From: Otariodibacter oris
GTDB lineage: Bacteria > Pseudomonadota > Gammaproteobacteria > Enterobacterales > Pasteurellaceae
Assembly (NCBI RefSeq): GCF_009684715.1
Contig: NZ_CP016604.1
Coordinates: 124,001-188,000 of the forward strand
Direction: 5' to 3'
DNA: 64,000 nt
Within the stretch, counting starts at the first letter, position 1, and each line of letters opens with the position of its first letter. Position numbers and translations under genes: made by a program. Positions 26,458 to 36,384 of the stretch are shown here, one piece after another. Under the pieces are notes generated by a model. That model saw only the letters and a list, made by a program, of their open reading frames with translations, made no database searches and was not told the DNA's origin.

Positions 26458-27918
26458 ATGAATTACTACCTAGGTGTAGATTGTGGTGGCACTTTTATCA
26501 AAGCCACATTGTTTGATAATACAGGTGAAATGCTCGCCTCTGAACGCAAAAATGTTGAGGTAATCAGTGAACAATCTGGCTATGCGGAGCGTGATATGCC
26601 ACAACTATGGCAAGTATGTGCAGAGGTTATAAAAAATACCGTACAAAAAAGTGGCGTTGAGCCAACACAAATTAAAGGTGTTGGTATTTCTGCACAAGGC
26701 AAAGGGGCATTTTTATTAGATAAACAAAATCAACCGCTAGGTAGAGCCATTTTATCCTCTGATCAACGCTCAATAGAGATTGTAAAACGTTGGCAAGCTG
26801 AAAATATCCCAGCCACCTTATATCCAATCACTCGCCAAACATTATGGACAGGACATCCTGTATCTATTTTGCGTTGGATTAAAGAGAATGAGCCACAACG
26901 TTATGAGTCAATCGGGGCGATTTTAATGTCCCACGATTACCTACGTTTTTGCTTAACGGATCAACTCTCTTGTGAAGAAACCAATATTTCTGAATCCAAT
27001 TTATACAATATGGCAAAAGGGGAATACGATTCACACTTAGCTGATATTTTAGGGATTCTAGAAGTGATGGATAAACTCCCACCAATTGTTAAACCGAATA
27101 AGGTTGCGGGCTATGTTACAGCTGCTGCAGCTAAACTCACAGGGTTAGCCGAAGGCACGGCAGTAGTTGGTGGACTCTTTGACGTGGTTTCTACGGCAAG
27201 ATGTGCTAATTTAAACGATGAAAATACGCTAAATGCCGTCTTAGGTACTTGGTCGGTGGTAAGTGGCATTACGCAACGGATTGACGATAGCCAATCATTA
27301 CCCTTTGTGTATGGTCGTTACATAGAAGACAACCATTTTATCGTACATGAAGCCAGCCCAACTTCTGCTGGTAACCTAGAATGGTTTATCAAACAATGGA
27401 ATTTGGATTATCAACAAATTAATCAACAAATTTCAGCCTTACCGCCAGCGGAAAGTTCTGTACTGTTTATCCCATTCTTATATGGTTCAAATGCAAAATT
27501 AGGCATGAAAGCAGGTTTTTACGGTATGCAAGCCCATCATACCCAAGCGCATTTATTACAAGCGATTTATGAAGGGGTACTTTTCAGCTTAATGCACCAT
27601 CTAACCCGAATGAAACAACGTTTCCCTAATGCAAATGTATTACGTGTGACAGGCGGACCAACCAAATCGCCAGTCTGGATGCAAATGCTGGCAGATTTAA
27701 CTGGAATGGCATTAGAAATTCCAAACGTAGAAGAAACAGGCTGTTTAGGGGCGGCATTAATGGCAATGCAAAGTGCAGGCGAGGATATTTCCCATATCAA
27801 AGCCTTAAATGACACAATGAATAGAGTTGAACCGAACCGAGCAAATTTCTCCGCTTATCAGAAAAAATACCAAGCGTATCAAAACTTGGTACAAGTATTA
27901 GCGAATCTGAATGAGTAG
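26458..27918 (+). CDS. lyx: FGGY-family kinase, L-xylulose/3-keto-L-gulonate kinase
   Basis: A 486-residue FGGY carbohydrate kinase closely resembling E. coli Lyx (YiaP). N-terminal ATP-binding loop GVDCGGTFIKATLFD, catalytic-base region GLFDVVS and C-terminal RVTGGPTKSPVWMQML are present. Stretches such as ISAQGKGAFLLDK and TRQTLWTGHPVSILRW match Lyx well. In this pathway it would phosphorylate 3-keto-L-gulonate (or L-xylulose), giving the substrate of SgbH. It follows the lactonase gene by 10 bases. Confidence 0.92.
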   Translation: MNYYLGVDCGGTFIKATLFDNTGEMLASERKNVEVISEQSGYAERDMPQLWQVCAEVIKNTVQKSGVEPTQIKGVGISAQGKGAFLLDKQNQPLGRAILSSDQRSIEIVKRWQAENIPATLYPITRQTLWTGHPVSILRWIKENEPQRYESIGAILMSHDYLRFCLTDQLSCEETNISESNLYNMAKGEYDSHLADILGILEVMDKLPPIVKPNKVAGYVTAAAAKLTGLAEGTAVVGGLFDVVSTARCANLNDENTLNAVLGTWSVVSGITQRIDDSQSLPFVYGRYIEDNHFIVHEASPTSAGNLEWFIKQWNLDYQQINQQISALPPAESSVLFIPFLYGSNAKLGMKAGFYGMQAHHTQAHLLQAIYEGVLFSLMHHLTRMKQRFPNANVLRVTGGPTKSPVWMQMLADLTGMALEIPNVEETGCLGAALMAMQSAGEDISHIKALNDTMNRVEPNRANFSAYQKKYQAYQNLVQVLANLNE

Positions 27919-27941
27919 CTTAATTTGTTTTTGATACTCAA

Positions 27942-27970
27942 TTGACATTTATTGTTCAAAACAGTAGCTT
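27942..27970 (+). promoter_or_regulatory. Putative promoter of second dlgD
   Basis: TTGACA, 17 bases, TAGCTT. The stretch from here to the ATG is clearly related to the dlgD copy-1 promoter, including the TATGAAA half-site (27990-27996). Confidence 0.5.
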
Positions 27971-28009
27971 TTTAGATCGTATTTTATTCTATGAAATCAG
28001 AGGTGTGAC

Positions 28010-29008
28010 ATGAAAGTATCTTATGATGAATTAAAAGCAGAATTTAAACGCGTACTATTATCCCGCAATGTGAGAGAAGATTTAGCCGAAGAGTGTGCAA
28101 CAATGTTTGCTGATACAACGGAATATGGCGTTTTATCCCACGGTATAAATCGTTTCCCACATTTTATTTCCCAACTTGAAAAAGGGTATGTAGTACCTGA
28201 TGCAGAGCCAACTAAAGCACTTTCTCTCGGTGCAATTGAACAATGGGATGCTCATCAAGCAATCGGTAATTTAACCGCCAAAAAAATGATGGATCGAGCA
28301 ATGGAGATTGCCGATCAATTTGGGGTTGGGGTTGTCGCACTCAAAAATGCGACCCATTGGATGCGTGCAGGTACATACGGTTGGCAAGCGGCAGAGAAAG
28401 GTTATATCGGTGTTTGCTGGACTAACTCAATGGCGGCTATTCCACCTTGGGGATCAAAAGAACCTCGTCTTGGTACAAATCCTTTAGTGATTGCGATTCC
28501 TTCATCGCCAATCACAATGGTCGATATGTCTTGCTCAATGTACTCTTATGGTGCATTAGAAGTGCATCGTCTTGCGGGTCGTCAAACTGCGGTAGATGCA
28601 GGCTATGATGATGAAGGAAATTTAACTCGTGATCCAGCTATCGTTGAAAAAAATCATCGTGCATTGCCAATGGGATTCTGGAAAGGGTCAGGTTTATCTA
28701 TTGTATTAGATATGATAGCAACACTACTTTCTAATGGGTTATCTAATTCAGATATTACAGCAGAAGGAAAGGGAGATGTGAGTGTTTCACAAGTCTTTAT
28801 TGCCATTGAAGTCGATAGATTAATTGACGGCAAAACGAAAGATGAGAAACTCAATAAGATTATTGAATATGTAAAAACCGCAGAAAGAGTGGATCCTGAT
28901 ATCGCAATACGCTTACCGGGGCATAAATACCCTAAAGTAAAAGCCGACAATAAAGCCAATGGCATTGTGGTAAACGATTCTGTGTGGGAAAAATTAAAAG
29001 CCCTTTAG
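28010..29008 (+). CDS. Diverged DlgD paralogue (copy 2)
   Basis: A 332-residue paralogue of the dlgD product at 17332-18330, same length and highly similar throughout. Catalytic His44 is kept. Residues near the active site differ from both copy 1 and E. coli DlgD: Ser39 to Tyr, Tyr42 to Leu, Val46 to Ile, Arg51 to His, Asn115 to Thr and Gly120 to Ala. The gene is intact, with its own promoter-like sequence homologous to that of copy 1. I infer a duplication followed by a shift in substrate, probably matched to the ABC/lactonase branch just upstream. Confidence 0.85.
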   Translation: MKVSYDELKAEFKRVLLSRNVREDLAEECATMFADTTEYGVLSHGINRFPHFISQLEKGYVVPDAEPTKALSLGAIEQWDAHQAIGNLTAKKMMDRAMEIADQFGVGVVALKNATHWMRAGTYGWQAAEKGYIGVCWTNSMAAIPPWGSKEPRLGTNPLVIAIPSSPITMVDMSCSMYSYGALEVHRLAGRQTAVDAGYDDEGNLTRDPAIVEKNHRALPMGFWKGSGLSIVLDMIATLLSNGLSNSDITAEGKGDVSVSQVFIAIEVDRLIDGKTKDEKLNKIIEYVKTAERVDPDIAIRLPGHKYPKVKADNKANGIVVNDSVWEKLKAL

Positions 29009-29074
29009 TGACTGATTAGAGTATGCATTACTAAACGAGCATTTATATGAAAAAGTCGGTTGGATCGTGGGGCA

Positions 29075-29120
29075 ACCTATATTAGAATAGGTGCTTTTCT
29101 ATATGTTTGGGGTCTCCCCA
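29075..29120 (+). other. Two small hairpins before yidC
   Basis: ACCTAT/ATAGGT (29075-29092) and TGGGG/CCCCA (29108-29120). Neither has a proper T run; they may weakly terminate dlgD2 or structure the yidC leader. Confidence 0.35.
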
Positions 29121-29146
29121 TTTAACTTAACCACAGAGAATGTAAA

Positions 29147-30784
29147 ATGAATTCAAACCGTAGTTTATTGCTTATGGGCTTGCTTCTTGTGTCATTTTTG
29201 ATTTTTACACAATGGCAACAGGATTTTGATCCAGAAATTCAAGCACAAAGACAAGCGCAAGCACAGCAACAAGTAGTTACCCAAGGAACAGATGTTCCAA
29301 CTTCATCTAGTAGTGCAATATCGGGCATTAATCAACAAGCAACTAGCGGAAAAACCATTACTGTTGAAAGTGATGTGTTACGCTTAACCATCGATACATT
29401 AGGAGGAGATGTTGTTGATTCTGACTTGCTTAAATTTGATGCTGAACTTAACTCTAATATACCTTTTGAGTTATTGAAAAATAATGGTCAAATCCAATAT
29501 ATCGCACAAAGTGGCTTAGTGGGTAAAAATGGGATTGATACTCCAGCAGGCAGAGCAGAGTATTCTGTATCTGGAGATAGTTTCAAATTAGCTGATGGAC
29601 AAGATGAAATTTCTGTGCCATTGGTTTTAGAAAAAGATGGTGTAACTTATACAAAAATATTTACATTAAAACGTGGTAGTTACGACATCGCAGTAAATTA
29701 TGATATTAATAACGCCACCACAGAAACTGTAGAAGTTCAACCATATGGGCAACTTAAGCACACCTTAATAGAAAATTCTGGTAACTTTGCAATGCCAACT
29801 TATACCGGTGGTGCTTATTCATCTTCTGAGGTCAATTATAAAAAATATGGCTTTGATGAGATGGAAAAAAGTAATTTATCAGTTGACACAAAAGCAGGTT
29901 GGGTAGCAATTTTACAACACTATTTCGTTTCTGCATGGATCCCTAACCAAGATCAAGATAATAGTCTGTATACTCGTACTGCTAATGGAGCAGGCACTAT
30001 CGGTTATCGTGGTCCTTTAATGCAAATTGCACCAAATAGTGAAGCAACTATTACCAGTCATTTATGGACTGGTCCGAAAGATCAAGCAGCAATGGCTGAG
30101 GCTGCAAATAATTTTGATTTAACTGTTGATTATGGTTGGGCTTGGTTTATTGCTAAACCACTTTTCTGGTTACTAACTAATATTCAAAAATTAGTTGTAA
30201 ACTGGGGATTAGCAATTATCTGTGTGACTATTGTTGTTAAATCAATTTTATATCCATTGACTAAAGCACAATATACTTCAATGGCAAAAATGCGTATGTT
30301 GCAACCTCGTATTCAAGAAATGCGTGAACGTTTTGGTGATGATCGCCAACGCATGAGTCAAGAAATGATGAAATTGTATAAAGAAGAAAAAGTAAATCCT
30401 ATGGGTGGATGTTTACCAATTCTTCTACAAATGCCAATCTTCATTGCATTGTATTGGACATTTATGGAAGCGGTTGAATTACGTCATGCTCCATTCTTTG
30501 GTTGGATTCAAGATTTATCAGCACAAGACCCATACTACATCTTACCAGTGTTAATGGGGGCATCAATGTTCTTACTTCAAAAAATGTCACCAACACCTGT
30601 TGCTGATCCAACACAACAAAAAGTGATGACATTTATGCCAGTAGTTTTCACTGTTTTCTTCCTTTGGTTCCCTTCAGGATTAGTACTTTATTGGTTAACA
30701 TCTAACTTAATTACGATTACGCAACAATGGTTGATTTATCGTGGGTTAGAGAAAAAAGGTTTACATTCACGAGTGAAGAAATAG
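29147..30784 (+). CDS. yidC: Membrane protein insertase YidC
   Basis: Inner-membrane insertase, 545 residues. It has an N-terminal TM helix (about 5-22), a large periplasmic beta domain, and five C-terminal TM segments with the conserved insertase core ([36 protein letters not shown]). It inserts proteins alone or with SecYEG. The usual upstream rpmH-rnpA-yidD genes are absent here, so the gene has been moved relative to the standard order. The ribosome site is GAGAAT/AGAGAA close to the ATG. Confidence 0.97.
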   Translation: MNSNRSLLLMGLLLVSFLIFTQWQQDFDPEIQAQRQAQAQQQVVTQGTDVPTSSSSAISGINQQATSGKTITVESDVLRLTIDTLGGDVVDSDLLKFDAELNSNIPFELLKNNGQIQYIAQSGLVGKNGIDTPAGRAEYSVSGDSFKLADGQDEISVPLVLEKDGVTYTKIFTLKRGSYDIAVNYDINNATTETVEVQPYGQLKHTLIENSGNFAMPTYTGGAYSSSEVNYKKYGFDEMEKSNLSVDTKAGWVAILQHYFVSAWIPNQDQDNSLYTRTANGAGTIGYRGPLMQIAPNSEATITSHLWTGPKDQAAMAEAANNFDLTVDYGWAWFIAKPLFWLLTNIQKLVVNWGLAIICVTIVVKSILYPLTKAQYTSMAKMRMLQPRIQEMRERFGDDRQRMSQEMMKLYKEEKVNPMGGCLPILLQMPIFIALYWTFMEAVELRHAPFFGWIQDLSAQDPYYILPVLMGASMFLLQKMSPTPVADPTQQKVMTFMPVVFTVFFLWFPSGLVLYWLTSNLITITQQWLIYRGLEKKGLHSRVKK

Positions 30785-30799
30785 ACCATTATTAGAGTG

Positions 30800-30833
30800 A
30801 AAAGCCTGTGTGTAATCTGCGCAGGCTTTTTTT
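30800..30833 (+). terminator. Intrinsic terminator of yidC
   Basis: Arms AAAAGCCTG / CAGGCTTTT followed by TTT, 16 bases after the stop. Confidence 0.85.
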
Positions 30834-30860
30834 ATATTAAGTTCATTTTCGTTGTAAATT

Positions 30861-31328
30861 ATGACAAATACCTCTATGTGTCCTTGCCAATCAGGGAAAT
30901 TATATGCAGATTGTTGTGAACCGTTACACTTAGGTAAGGAAAAGCCAAATAACGCAGAGCAACTTATGCGTTCTCGTTATACCGCGTATACACAATCCAA
31001 TATTGATTATATTGTCGCAACGACAGTACCTAATCAGCAGCAGTCACTAGATAAAGAATTAATGACAGTGTGGAGTAAAACAACACAGTGGATGGGGCTA
31101 GAGATTATTCAGCATAATCCTAAGTTCAGTAAAAATCATGCAACCGTTGAATTTAAAGCATTGTTTAAAACTGATAATGGACAAGATGTACACCATGAAT
31201 TATCACTTTTTGTGAATATTGATGATCGTTGGTTCTTTGTTGATCCTAATGTTAGGGTTTCGAAAAAACAGCCCTGTATTTGTGGTTCTGGAAAGAAATT
31301 TAAGCAGTGTTGTGGGGTGTTAATGTGA
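30861..31328 (+). CDS. ychJ: YchJ-family SEC-C zinc-binding protein
   Basis: UPF0225/YchJ family, 155 residues. Two SEC-C-type cysteine motifs bracket a NTF2-like domain: CPCQSGKLYADCCEPLH at the N-terminus and CICGSGKKFKQCCG at the C-terminus. These motifs bind zinc. The molecular function is unknown. Stand-alone gene followed by a terminator shared with mscL. Confidence 0.9.
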   Translation: MTNTSMCPCQSGKLYADCCEPLHLGKEKPNNAEQLMRSRYTAYTQSNIDYIVATTVPNQQQSLDKELMTVWSKTTQWMGLEIIQHNPKFSKNHATVEFKALFKTDNGQDVHHELSLFVNIDDRWFFVDPNVRVSKKQPCICGSGKKFKQCCGVLM

Positions 31329-31331
31329 TAA

Positions 31332-31357
31332 AAAAGCATCTTAATAAAGATGCTTTT
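31332..31357. terminator. Bidirectional terminator, ychJ/mscL
   Basis: Perfect 11-bp arms AAAAGCATCTT / AAGATGCTTTT with an AATA loop between convergent genes. Confidence 0.85.
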
Positions 31358-31372
31358 AGCTCAGTTATTTTT

Positions 31373-31771
31373 TTATTTTTTCAATAAATCACGAATTTCA
31401 GTCAGTAATTTTTCTTCTGCTGATGGCTCAGGATCTTTTACTGGCTCTGGCTCAGGTGCTTTTTTCAGATTATTGATCATTTTCACCATAGCAAAAATAG
31501 CCATAGCCACGATTAAGAAGTCCAGTACATTTTGTAAAAACGCACCGTATTTAATCATAACCGCTTCAGTTTCACCTTGTGCTTCTTGAAGCACAATGGC
31601 TAAATCCTTAAAATCCATTCCTCCTACTAATAAGCCAATAGGTGGCATGATAATATCATTCACTAATGATGATACAATTTTACCGAATGCTGCACCAATG
31701 ATGACACCGACAGCCAAATCAATAACATTTCCTTTTACCGCAAACTCACGGAATTCTTTTAATATACTCAT
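31373..31771 (-). CDS. mscL: Large-conductance mechanosensitive channel
   Basis: Pentameric channel that opens under extreme membrane tension to release solutes. Length 132 residues, two TM helices, with the pore-lining first helix [20 protein letters not shown] and the cytoplasmic C-terminal helix bundle ([14 protein letters not shown]). The Glu/Pro-rich linker [11 protein letters not shown] is a little longer than in E. coli. It lies 95 bases downstream of hemG on the same strand. Confidence 0.97.
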   Translation of the reverse strand: MSILKEFREFAVKGNVIDLAVGVIIGAAFGKIVSSLVNDIIMPPIGLLVGGMDFKDLAIVLQEAQGETEAVMIKYGAFLQNVLDFLIVAMAIFAMVKMINNLKKAPEPEPVKDPEPSAEEKLLTEIRDLLKK

Positions 31772-31865
31772 TTTGTTACCTTAATAATTAATTTAAATTA
31801 AAAAATCTACCAAGCATGGTAGTTGATGTAGATTATAGGCGAATTAAAAAAAATGAATAATAGTT

Positions 31866-32396
31866 TTAACTTAATTTACGAATCTGTTCTGAAAATTGAG
31901 AAACTTGTTGCCAGTTGGTGTATTCATATTCCTTACTTGTATCGGTATCACCTTTAGTCATTTTCATAATAAAGCGAATCATTACGCGATCAAACCAACG
32001 ATAGCGAGGGTAATATAGTGCTCCTGCAATCACTTTGACGATATTGGGTTGCCATTTGATTTTAGCTAATAGTTTACGAGTATAAACATTGGTTTCGGGA
32101 GTATTACGATTTGCTTTACGAGCGGTCAGATTCACACTAAAAAAAGCAGATTTTTTACTATTCAAAAGCGCATAATGCTGTTGAATAAATTTTTCTAATA
32201 AGGGGTCAAAATGCCCATAACGAATAGAGGCACCGATGACGATAGTGTCAAAGGATTGTAGTTTTTCTGAGGATATATGGAAATGCTCTCTGAGTGAAAG
32301 CACTTCCACTGTATCGTCATGAAATGTTGAGGCGATGTGTTCCGCAATCTTTTGGGTTTGACCATCTCTTGTTAAATAGAGTATTAATATTTTCAT
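31866..32396 (-). CDS. hemG: Protoporphyrinogen IX dehydrogenase (quinone)
   Basis: Flavodoxin-like enzyme of 176 residues that oxidises protoporphyrinogen IX using menaquinone or ubiquinone. FMN-binding loop LYLTRDGQTQKIAEHIA is at the N-terminus; VIGASIRYGHFDPL and FFSVNLTARK follow as in E. coli HemG, and the long insertion loop carrying GALYYPRYRWFDR is present. Divergent from ubiE. Confidence 0.92.
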   Translation of the reverse strand: MKILILYLTRDGQTQKIAEHIASTFHDDTVEVLSLREHFHISSEKLQSFDTIVIGASIRYGHFDPLLEKFIQQHYALLNSKKSAFFSVNLTARKANRNTPETNVYTRKLLAKIKWQPNIVKVIAGALYYPRYRWFDRVMIRFIMKMTKGDTDTSKEYEYTNWQQVSQFSEQIRKLS

Positions 32397-32511
32397 TATT
32401 CTGATCTCATAAATAATTTATTATCATCTTAGCAGATTTTGCAAAATATTAAGGAAATCTGACCGCTTTTTTGGTATTGTATTACTAATCTTCCTTTCAA
32501 ATTTTTCTATT

Positions 32512-33285
32512 ATGAACGAATTACAAAATACTCAAGAGTCTCAACAAGAAACAACCCATTTCGGTTTTAAAACAGTTGCTAAAGAAGAGAAACAACAGCT
32601 AGTTGCGAATGTTTTCCACAGCGTTGCAGATAAATATGACTTAATGAACGATTTACTTTCTTTTGGTATTCATCGTGTGTGGAAACGTTTTACCATAGAT
32701 TGTAGTGGCGTTCGCAAAGGGCAAAAAGTATTGGATTTAGCGGGTGGTACAGGGGATTTTACCGCGAAATTTTCTCGCATTGTGGGTGAAACCGGTGAAG
32801 TTGTATTGGCGGATATTAATAGTTCAATGCTTGAAGTAGGACGTGATAAGTTACGTAATCTTGGCATTGTGGGGAATGTAGATTATGTCCAAGCCAATGC
32901 GGAAGCATTGCCTTTTGCCGACAATACCTTTGATTGTATCGTGATTAGTTTTGGTTTACGCAATGTGACTGATAAAGACAAAGCACTTCGCTCAATGTAT
33001 CGAGTCTTAAAGCCGGGTGGTCGTTTATTAGTCCTTGAGTTTTCTAAACCAATTATTGACCCACTCAGACAAATTTATAATTTCTACTCATTTAATATTT
33101 TGCCTAAGGTAGGTGAAGCAGTCGTCAATGATGGGGATAGCTATCGCTATTTAGCGGAGTCTATTCGTATGCACCCTAAACAAGATGAATTAAAATCAAT
33201 GATGGAAGATGCTGGTTTTGAAAGCGTTTCCTACTACAATTTGAGTGCGGGAATCGTAGCTTTACATCGTGGATATAAATTTTAA
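32512..33285 (+). CDS. ubiE: Ubiquinone/menaquinone C-methyltransferase
   Basis: SAM-dependent methyltransferase acting in both ubiquinone and menaquinone synthesis, 257 residues. Motif I is [31 protein letters not shown] and [22 protein letters not shown] are family hallmarks. It is followed by ubiJ after 25 bases; ubiB, usually third in this operon, is not present. Confidence 0.97.
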   Translation: MNELQNTQESQQETTHFGFKTVAKEEKQQLVANVFHSVADKYDLMNDLLSFGIHRVWKRFTIDCSGVRKGQKVLDLAGGTGDFTAKFSRIVGETGEVVLADINSSMLEVGRDKLRNLGIVGNVDYVQANAEALPFADNTFDCIVISFGLRNVTDKDKALRSMYRVLKPGGRLLVLEFSKPIIDPLRQIYNFYSFNILPKVGEAVVNDGDSYRYLAESIRMHPKQDELKSMMEDAGFESVSYYNLSAGIVALHRGYKF

Positions 33286-33310
33286 TTAGCGTTTTAAGGG
33301 GGAATTTCTG

Positions 33311-33943
33311 ATGAATCAAGTATCAGGTTTATTTGCACAATTGATGCTCCCACAGATTGCAATGGGAGGATTAGAAACCGCATTTAATACGTTAATTACT
33401 CGTTCTCCGCATGTATCTTCTATTTTGCGTAAGTTAGTTGGTAAGAATTTACATATTCATCTTAAGCATCCAACGATACAATTTGTGATGGTTTTTAGCG
33501 AAAAGCGTGTGGATTTTTTATCTAATTATGAAGGTGAAAGTGATTGCTCTGTCACATTAGAGGCGACCGCTTTACCTAAATTAGCCGATAAAGCTAAATT
33601 AACGGATTTAATCAATAATAAAAGCCTAGTATTAAAAGGTGATATTCAAGTCTTGCAACATTTTTCCAGTTTGCTTGATGAATTAGAAAAAGATCCAGCC
33701 GAACTTCTTTCTCCTTTTGTGGGAGATGTGGTTGCACAGACCTCAACGGATTTTGTAAAACAAATTATCTCTAAAGTGAATAAACGATTTAATACGGCAA
33801 ATCAGGATATTGTTGATAATTTGATGGTAGAGCGTCCAGTGCTTGTACATAGACTACAAGCTGTGGATTTTTATGATCAAGTTGAGGAATTAGAGCAGCA
33901 AGCGGATAGATTAGAGAAAAAATTTGCAAAATTAGGCATTTAA
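33311..33943 (+). CDS. ubiJ: Ubiquinone biosynthesis accessory factor UbiJ
   Basis: A 210-residue protein with an N-terminal SCP2 lipid-binding domain and a charged C-terminal helix (VEELEQQADRLEKKFAKL). UbiJ binds ubiquinone intermediates and organises the Ubi complex in the cytosol. Position immediately after ubiE matches E. coli ubiE-ubiJ-ubiB. Confidence 0.9.
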   Translation: MNQVSGLFAQLMLPQIAMGGLETAFNTLITRSPHVSSILRKLVGKNLHIHLKHPTIQFVMVFSEKRVDFLSNYEGESDCSVTLEATALPKLADKAKLTDLINNKSLVLKGDIQVLQHFSSLLDELEKDPAELLSPFVGDVVAQTSTDFVKQIISKVNKRFNTANQDIVDNLMVERPVLVHRLQAVDFYDQVEELEQQADRLEKKFAKLGI

Positions 33944-33951
33944 TAAAAGGT

Positions 33952-33979
33952 AAAAAGTGGAGTAGTTACTCCACTTTTT
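33952..33979. terminator. Bidirectional terminator, ubiJ/nitroreductase
   Basis: Inverted repeat AAAAAGTGGAG / CTCCACTTTTT with T runs on both strands. Confidence 0.9.
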
Positions 33980-34003
33980 TTTGTGGTATCGCGAATATTG
34001 AAT

Positions 34004-34681
34004 TTATTCAATCCAAGTGACAATTTCATCCATTGGTTTACGTAGTCTTGGTTTGATCTCTTTAGCACGATAGCCAAATGTTACCATAACTGAAACGCCC
34101 CATTCGTTAGGATCGAAAGCCCCTGCTTTTGCTAAAATTCGATTCACTTCATCATACTCAAATCCTTCGACAGGACAGCTATCAATGCCGACTAATGCTG
34201 CACCCGTCATCATATTGGCTAATGCGATATAAGTTTGCTTACTTGTCCAATCAAATAAGGTTCTTTCATTATCCGCAATATGTGCATCATCAATTTGAAA
34301 TTTCTTATATTTTTCTAACGCAGCAGCTTGTTGTTCTGGTGCAGTTAGTCCTCGTCTAATCATAGATTCACGTAAAAACTCGGAATCATAACGTGCATTT
34401 TTTTTAGCTAAAATAGCGACTAAATGGCTTGCATCATCAACATGACTTTGCATTCCCCAACTTGATGGTTTTAGTTTTTGACGAAGTTCTTTATTTTGAA
34501 TAACGACGAATTTCCAAGGTTCTGAGCCAACGGAACTTGGGGATAGACGCGCGAGTTCTAAAATATAATTAAAATCTTCAGCAGATATTTTTTTTGTTGG
34601 ATCATAGTGGCGAGTTGACGCACGACGATGAAAACCTTCTAGTACTGCTTTTTTAGTAATAGTTGTCATAGAATTCTCCAA
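34004..34681 (-). CDS. NAD(P)H-dependent nitroreductase family protein
   Basis: Flavin (FMN) nitroreductase fold, 225 residues, close to NfsB-type enzymes. FMN contacts are suggested by RRASTRHYD near the N-terminus, LSPSSVGSEPWKFVVI, and GIDSCPVEGFEY; the C-terminus reads TFGYRAKE. Such enzymes reduce quinones, nitro compounds or flavins. A start 9 bases downstream (MTTITKK) is possible. A palindrome (34706-34722) resembling the NemR operator near 12.3 kb lies 25 bases upstream, suggesting control by that repressor. Confidence 0.88.
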   Translation of the reverse strand: MENSMTTITKKAVLEGFHRRASTRHYDPTKKISAEDFNYILELARLSPSSVGSEPWKFVVIQNKELRQKLKPSSWGMQSHVDDASHLVAILAKKNARYDSEFLRESMIRRGLTAPEQQAAALEKYKKFQIDDAHIADNERTLFDWTSKQTYIALANMMTGAALVGIDSCPVEGFEYDEVNRILAKAGAFDPNEWGVSVMVTFGYRAKEIKPRLRKPMDEIVTWIE

Positions 34682-34705
34682 TCACTTCTTAATATAAAAA
34701 ATTAA

Positions 34706-34722
34706 TTGACCAATCGGTCTAA
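34706..34722. promoter_or_regulatory. Putative NemR operator before nitroreductase
   Basis: TTGACCAATCGGTCTAA, with perfect GACC/GGTC arms around AATC. It resembles the palindrome upstream of the NemR-like gene (12271-12285). Confidence 0.5.
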
Positions 34723-34906
34723 TGTTACAGTAATTTACAAAAAAACCAAAAGGATTTACCGTCTGCTAGTGTTATCACATAAAAATTATAAAATTTTTGA
34801 TAATCCTTATTTAAACTTGAATCAAAATAAAGTATCTTTCTACCTTCGCAAAATATTTGTGAACATGTAGTTATTTCCCACTTTATTACGCAAGGATTTC
34901 CTAATT

Positions 34907-36328
34907 ATGTCAGATGCTGTTGCCAATGTGGCAAAACTCATTAGAGAGAATGATATTAAGTTTGTATTACTCAAATTTACTGATATTCGCGGTAAAGAAC
35001 ATGGCGTGTCATTGCCTGTTTCGCTTGTTACTGACGATTTAGAAGATTTATTTGAGGACGGTAAAATGTTCGATGGGTCTTCGGTAGAAGGATGGCGAAC
35101 GATTAACAAAGCCGATATGTTACTCATGCCAATTCCTGAAACTGCTGTTGTCGACCCTTTCGCTCAAATTCCAACCTTAACCATTCGTTGTAGTGTCTCT
35201 GACCCAAATACCATGCAAAGCTATGATCGCGATCCACGTTCAATTGCAATTCGCGCAGAAAATTATTTAAAATCAACAGGCATTGCTGATAGTGTCCTTT
35301 TCGGACCAGAACCTGAGTTCTTCTTATTCGACGATGTACGTTTTGGTGTTGGTATGAATGGTAATTCATACGAAGTGGATGATATTGAAGGTGCATGGAA
35401 TACGAATAAACGTTATGAAGGCGGGAACAACGCTTATCGTCCACTGAAAAAAGGTGGATATTGTGCGATAGCGCCAAATGATACAGCTCATGATATCCGC
35501 TCAGAAATGTGCTTAATTATGGAAGAATTAGGCTTAGTGATTGAAGCACACCATCACGAAGTCGCTACCGCGGGACAAAATGAAATCGCAACACGTTTCA
35601 ATAGCCTAACGTTAAAAGCAGATGAAACCCAAATTTACAAATATGTGGTACAAAACGTTGCAGTTGAGCATGGTAAAACCGCTTGTTTTATGCCAAAACC
35701 AATTATCGGTGATAATGGTTCGGGTATGCACTGTAATATGTCGTTGAGTAAAGATGGTAAGAACGTCTTTATGGGCGATAAATATGCAGGATTATCTGAA
35801 ACTGCACTGTATTATATTGGTGGAATTATCAAACACGCGAAAGCATTAAATGCGTTTACTAACCCTACAACTAACTCTTATAAACGTTTAGTACCAGGAT
35901 TTGAAGCGCCTGTTTTACTTGCTTATTCTGCAAGTAACCGTTCTGCATCCATTCGTATTCCTGCGGTAACTACACCAAAAGCAACGCGTGTAGAAGCACG
36001 TTTCCCTGATCCACTTGCTAACCCATATTTAGCGTTTTCTGCATTATTAATGGCAGGGCTTGATGGTGTGATTAATAAAATCCACCCAGGTGATGCAATG
36101 GATAAAAACTTATATGATTTACCACCAGAAGAATTGAAAGATATTCCAGCAGTGGCGAGCTCATTAGAAGAAGCTTTAGCTGCATTGGGACAAGATCATG
36201 ACTTCTTAACACAAGGTGGGGTATTTACTAAAGATTTCATCGAAACCTATATTGAAATGAAACAAAAAGATGTAGAGCGTTTAAATATGACTCCACATCC
36301 TGTTGAATTTGAAATGTACTACGCATAA
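34907..36328 (+). CDS. glnA: Glutamine synthetase type I
   Basis: ATP-dependent synthesis of glutamine from glutamate and ammonia; 473 residues, dodecameric class. Signature FDGSSVEGW near the N-terminus, ATP motif [17 protein letters not shown], and NRSASIRIP are present. The adenylylation site tyrosine is retained in [10 protein letters not shown], so regulation by GlnE is likely. It is divergent from the nitroreductase gene and ends in a strong terminator. No ntrBC genes are adjacent. Confidence 0.98.
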   Translation: MSDAVANVAKLIRENDIKFVLLKFTDIRGKEHGVSLPVSLVTDDLEDLFEDGKMFDGSSVEGWRTINKADMLLMPIPETAVVDPFAQIPTLTIRCSVSDPNTMQSYDRDPRSIAIRAENYLKSTGIADSVLFGPEPEFFLFDDVRFGVGMNGNSYEVDDIEGAWNTNKRYEGGNNAYRPLKKGGYCAIAPNDTAHDIRSEMCLIMEELGLVIEAHHHEVATAGQNEIATRFNSLTLKADETQIYKYVVQNVAVEHGKTACFMPKPIIGDNGSGMHCNMSLSKDGKNVFMGDKYAGLSETALYYIGGIIKHAKALNAFTNPTTNSYKRLVPGFEAPVLLAYSASNRSASIRIPAVTTPKATRVEARFPDPLANPYLAFSALLMAGLDGVINKIHPGDAMDKNLYDLPPEELKDIPAVASSLEEALAALGQDHDFLTQGGVFTKDFIETYIEMKQKDVERLNMTPHPVEFEMYYA

Positions 36329-36357
36329 TTTGTTGCTACATACATTTTATGATTGTG

Positions 36358-36384
36358 AGGACGCCACTTGGCGTCCTATTTTTT
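36358..36384 (+). terminator. Intrinsic terminator of glnA
   Basis: Arms AGGACGCC / GGCGTCCT, ACTT loop, then ATTTTTT; overlaps the stop codon of the convergent thioesterase gene. Confidence 0.85.

Noticed and set aside
13724-29008. A genomic island or prophage covering the sugar region
   Set aside because: No integrase, tRNA attachment site or phage genes; most genes match the standard Pasteurellaceae yia/sgb set.
35124-35477. Minus-strand ORF of 117 codons within glnA
   Set aside because: Lies wholly inside glnA, no ribosome site, composition typical of an antisense shadow.
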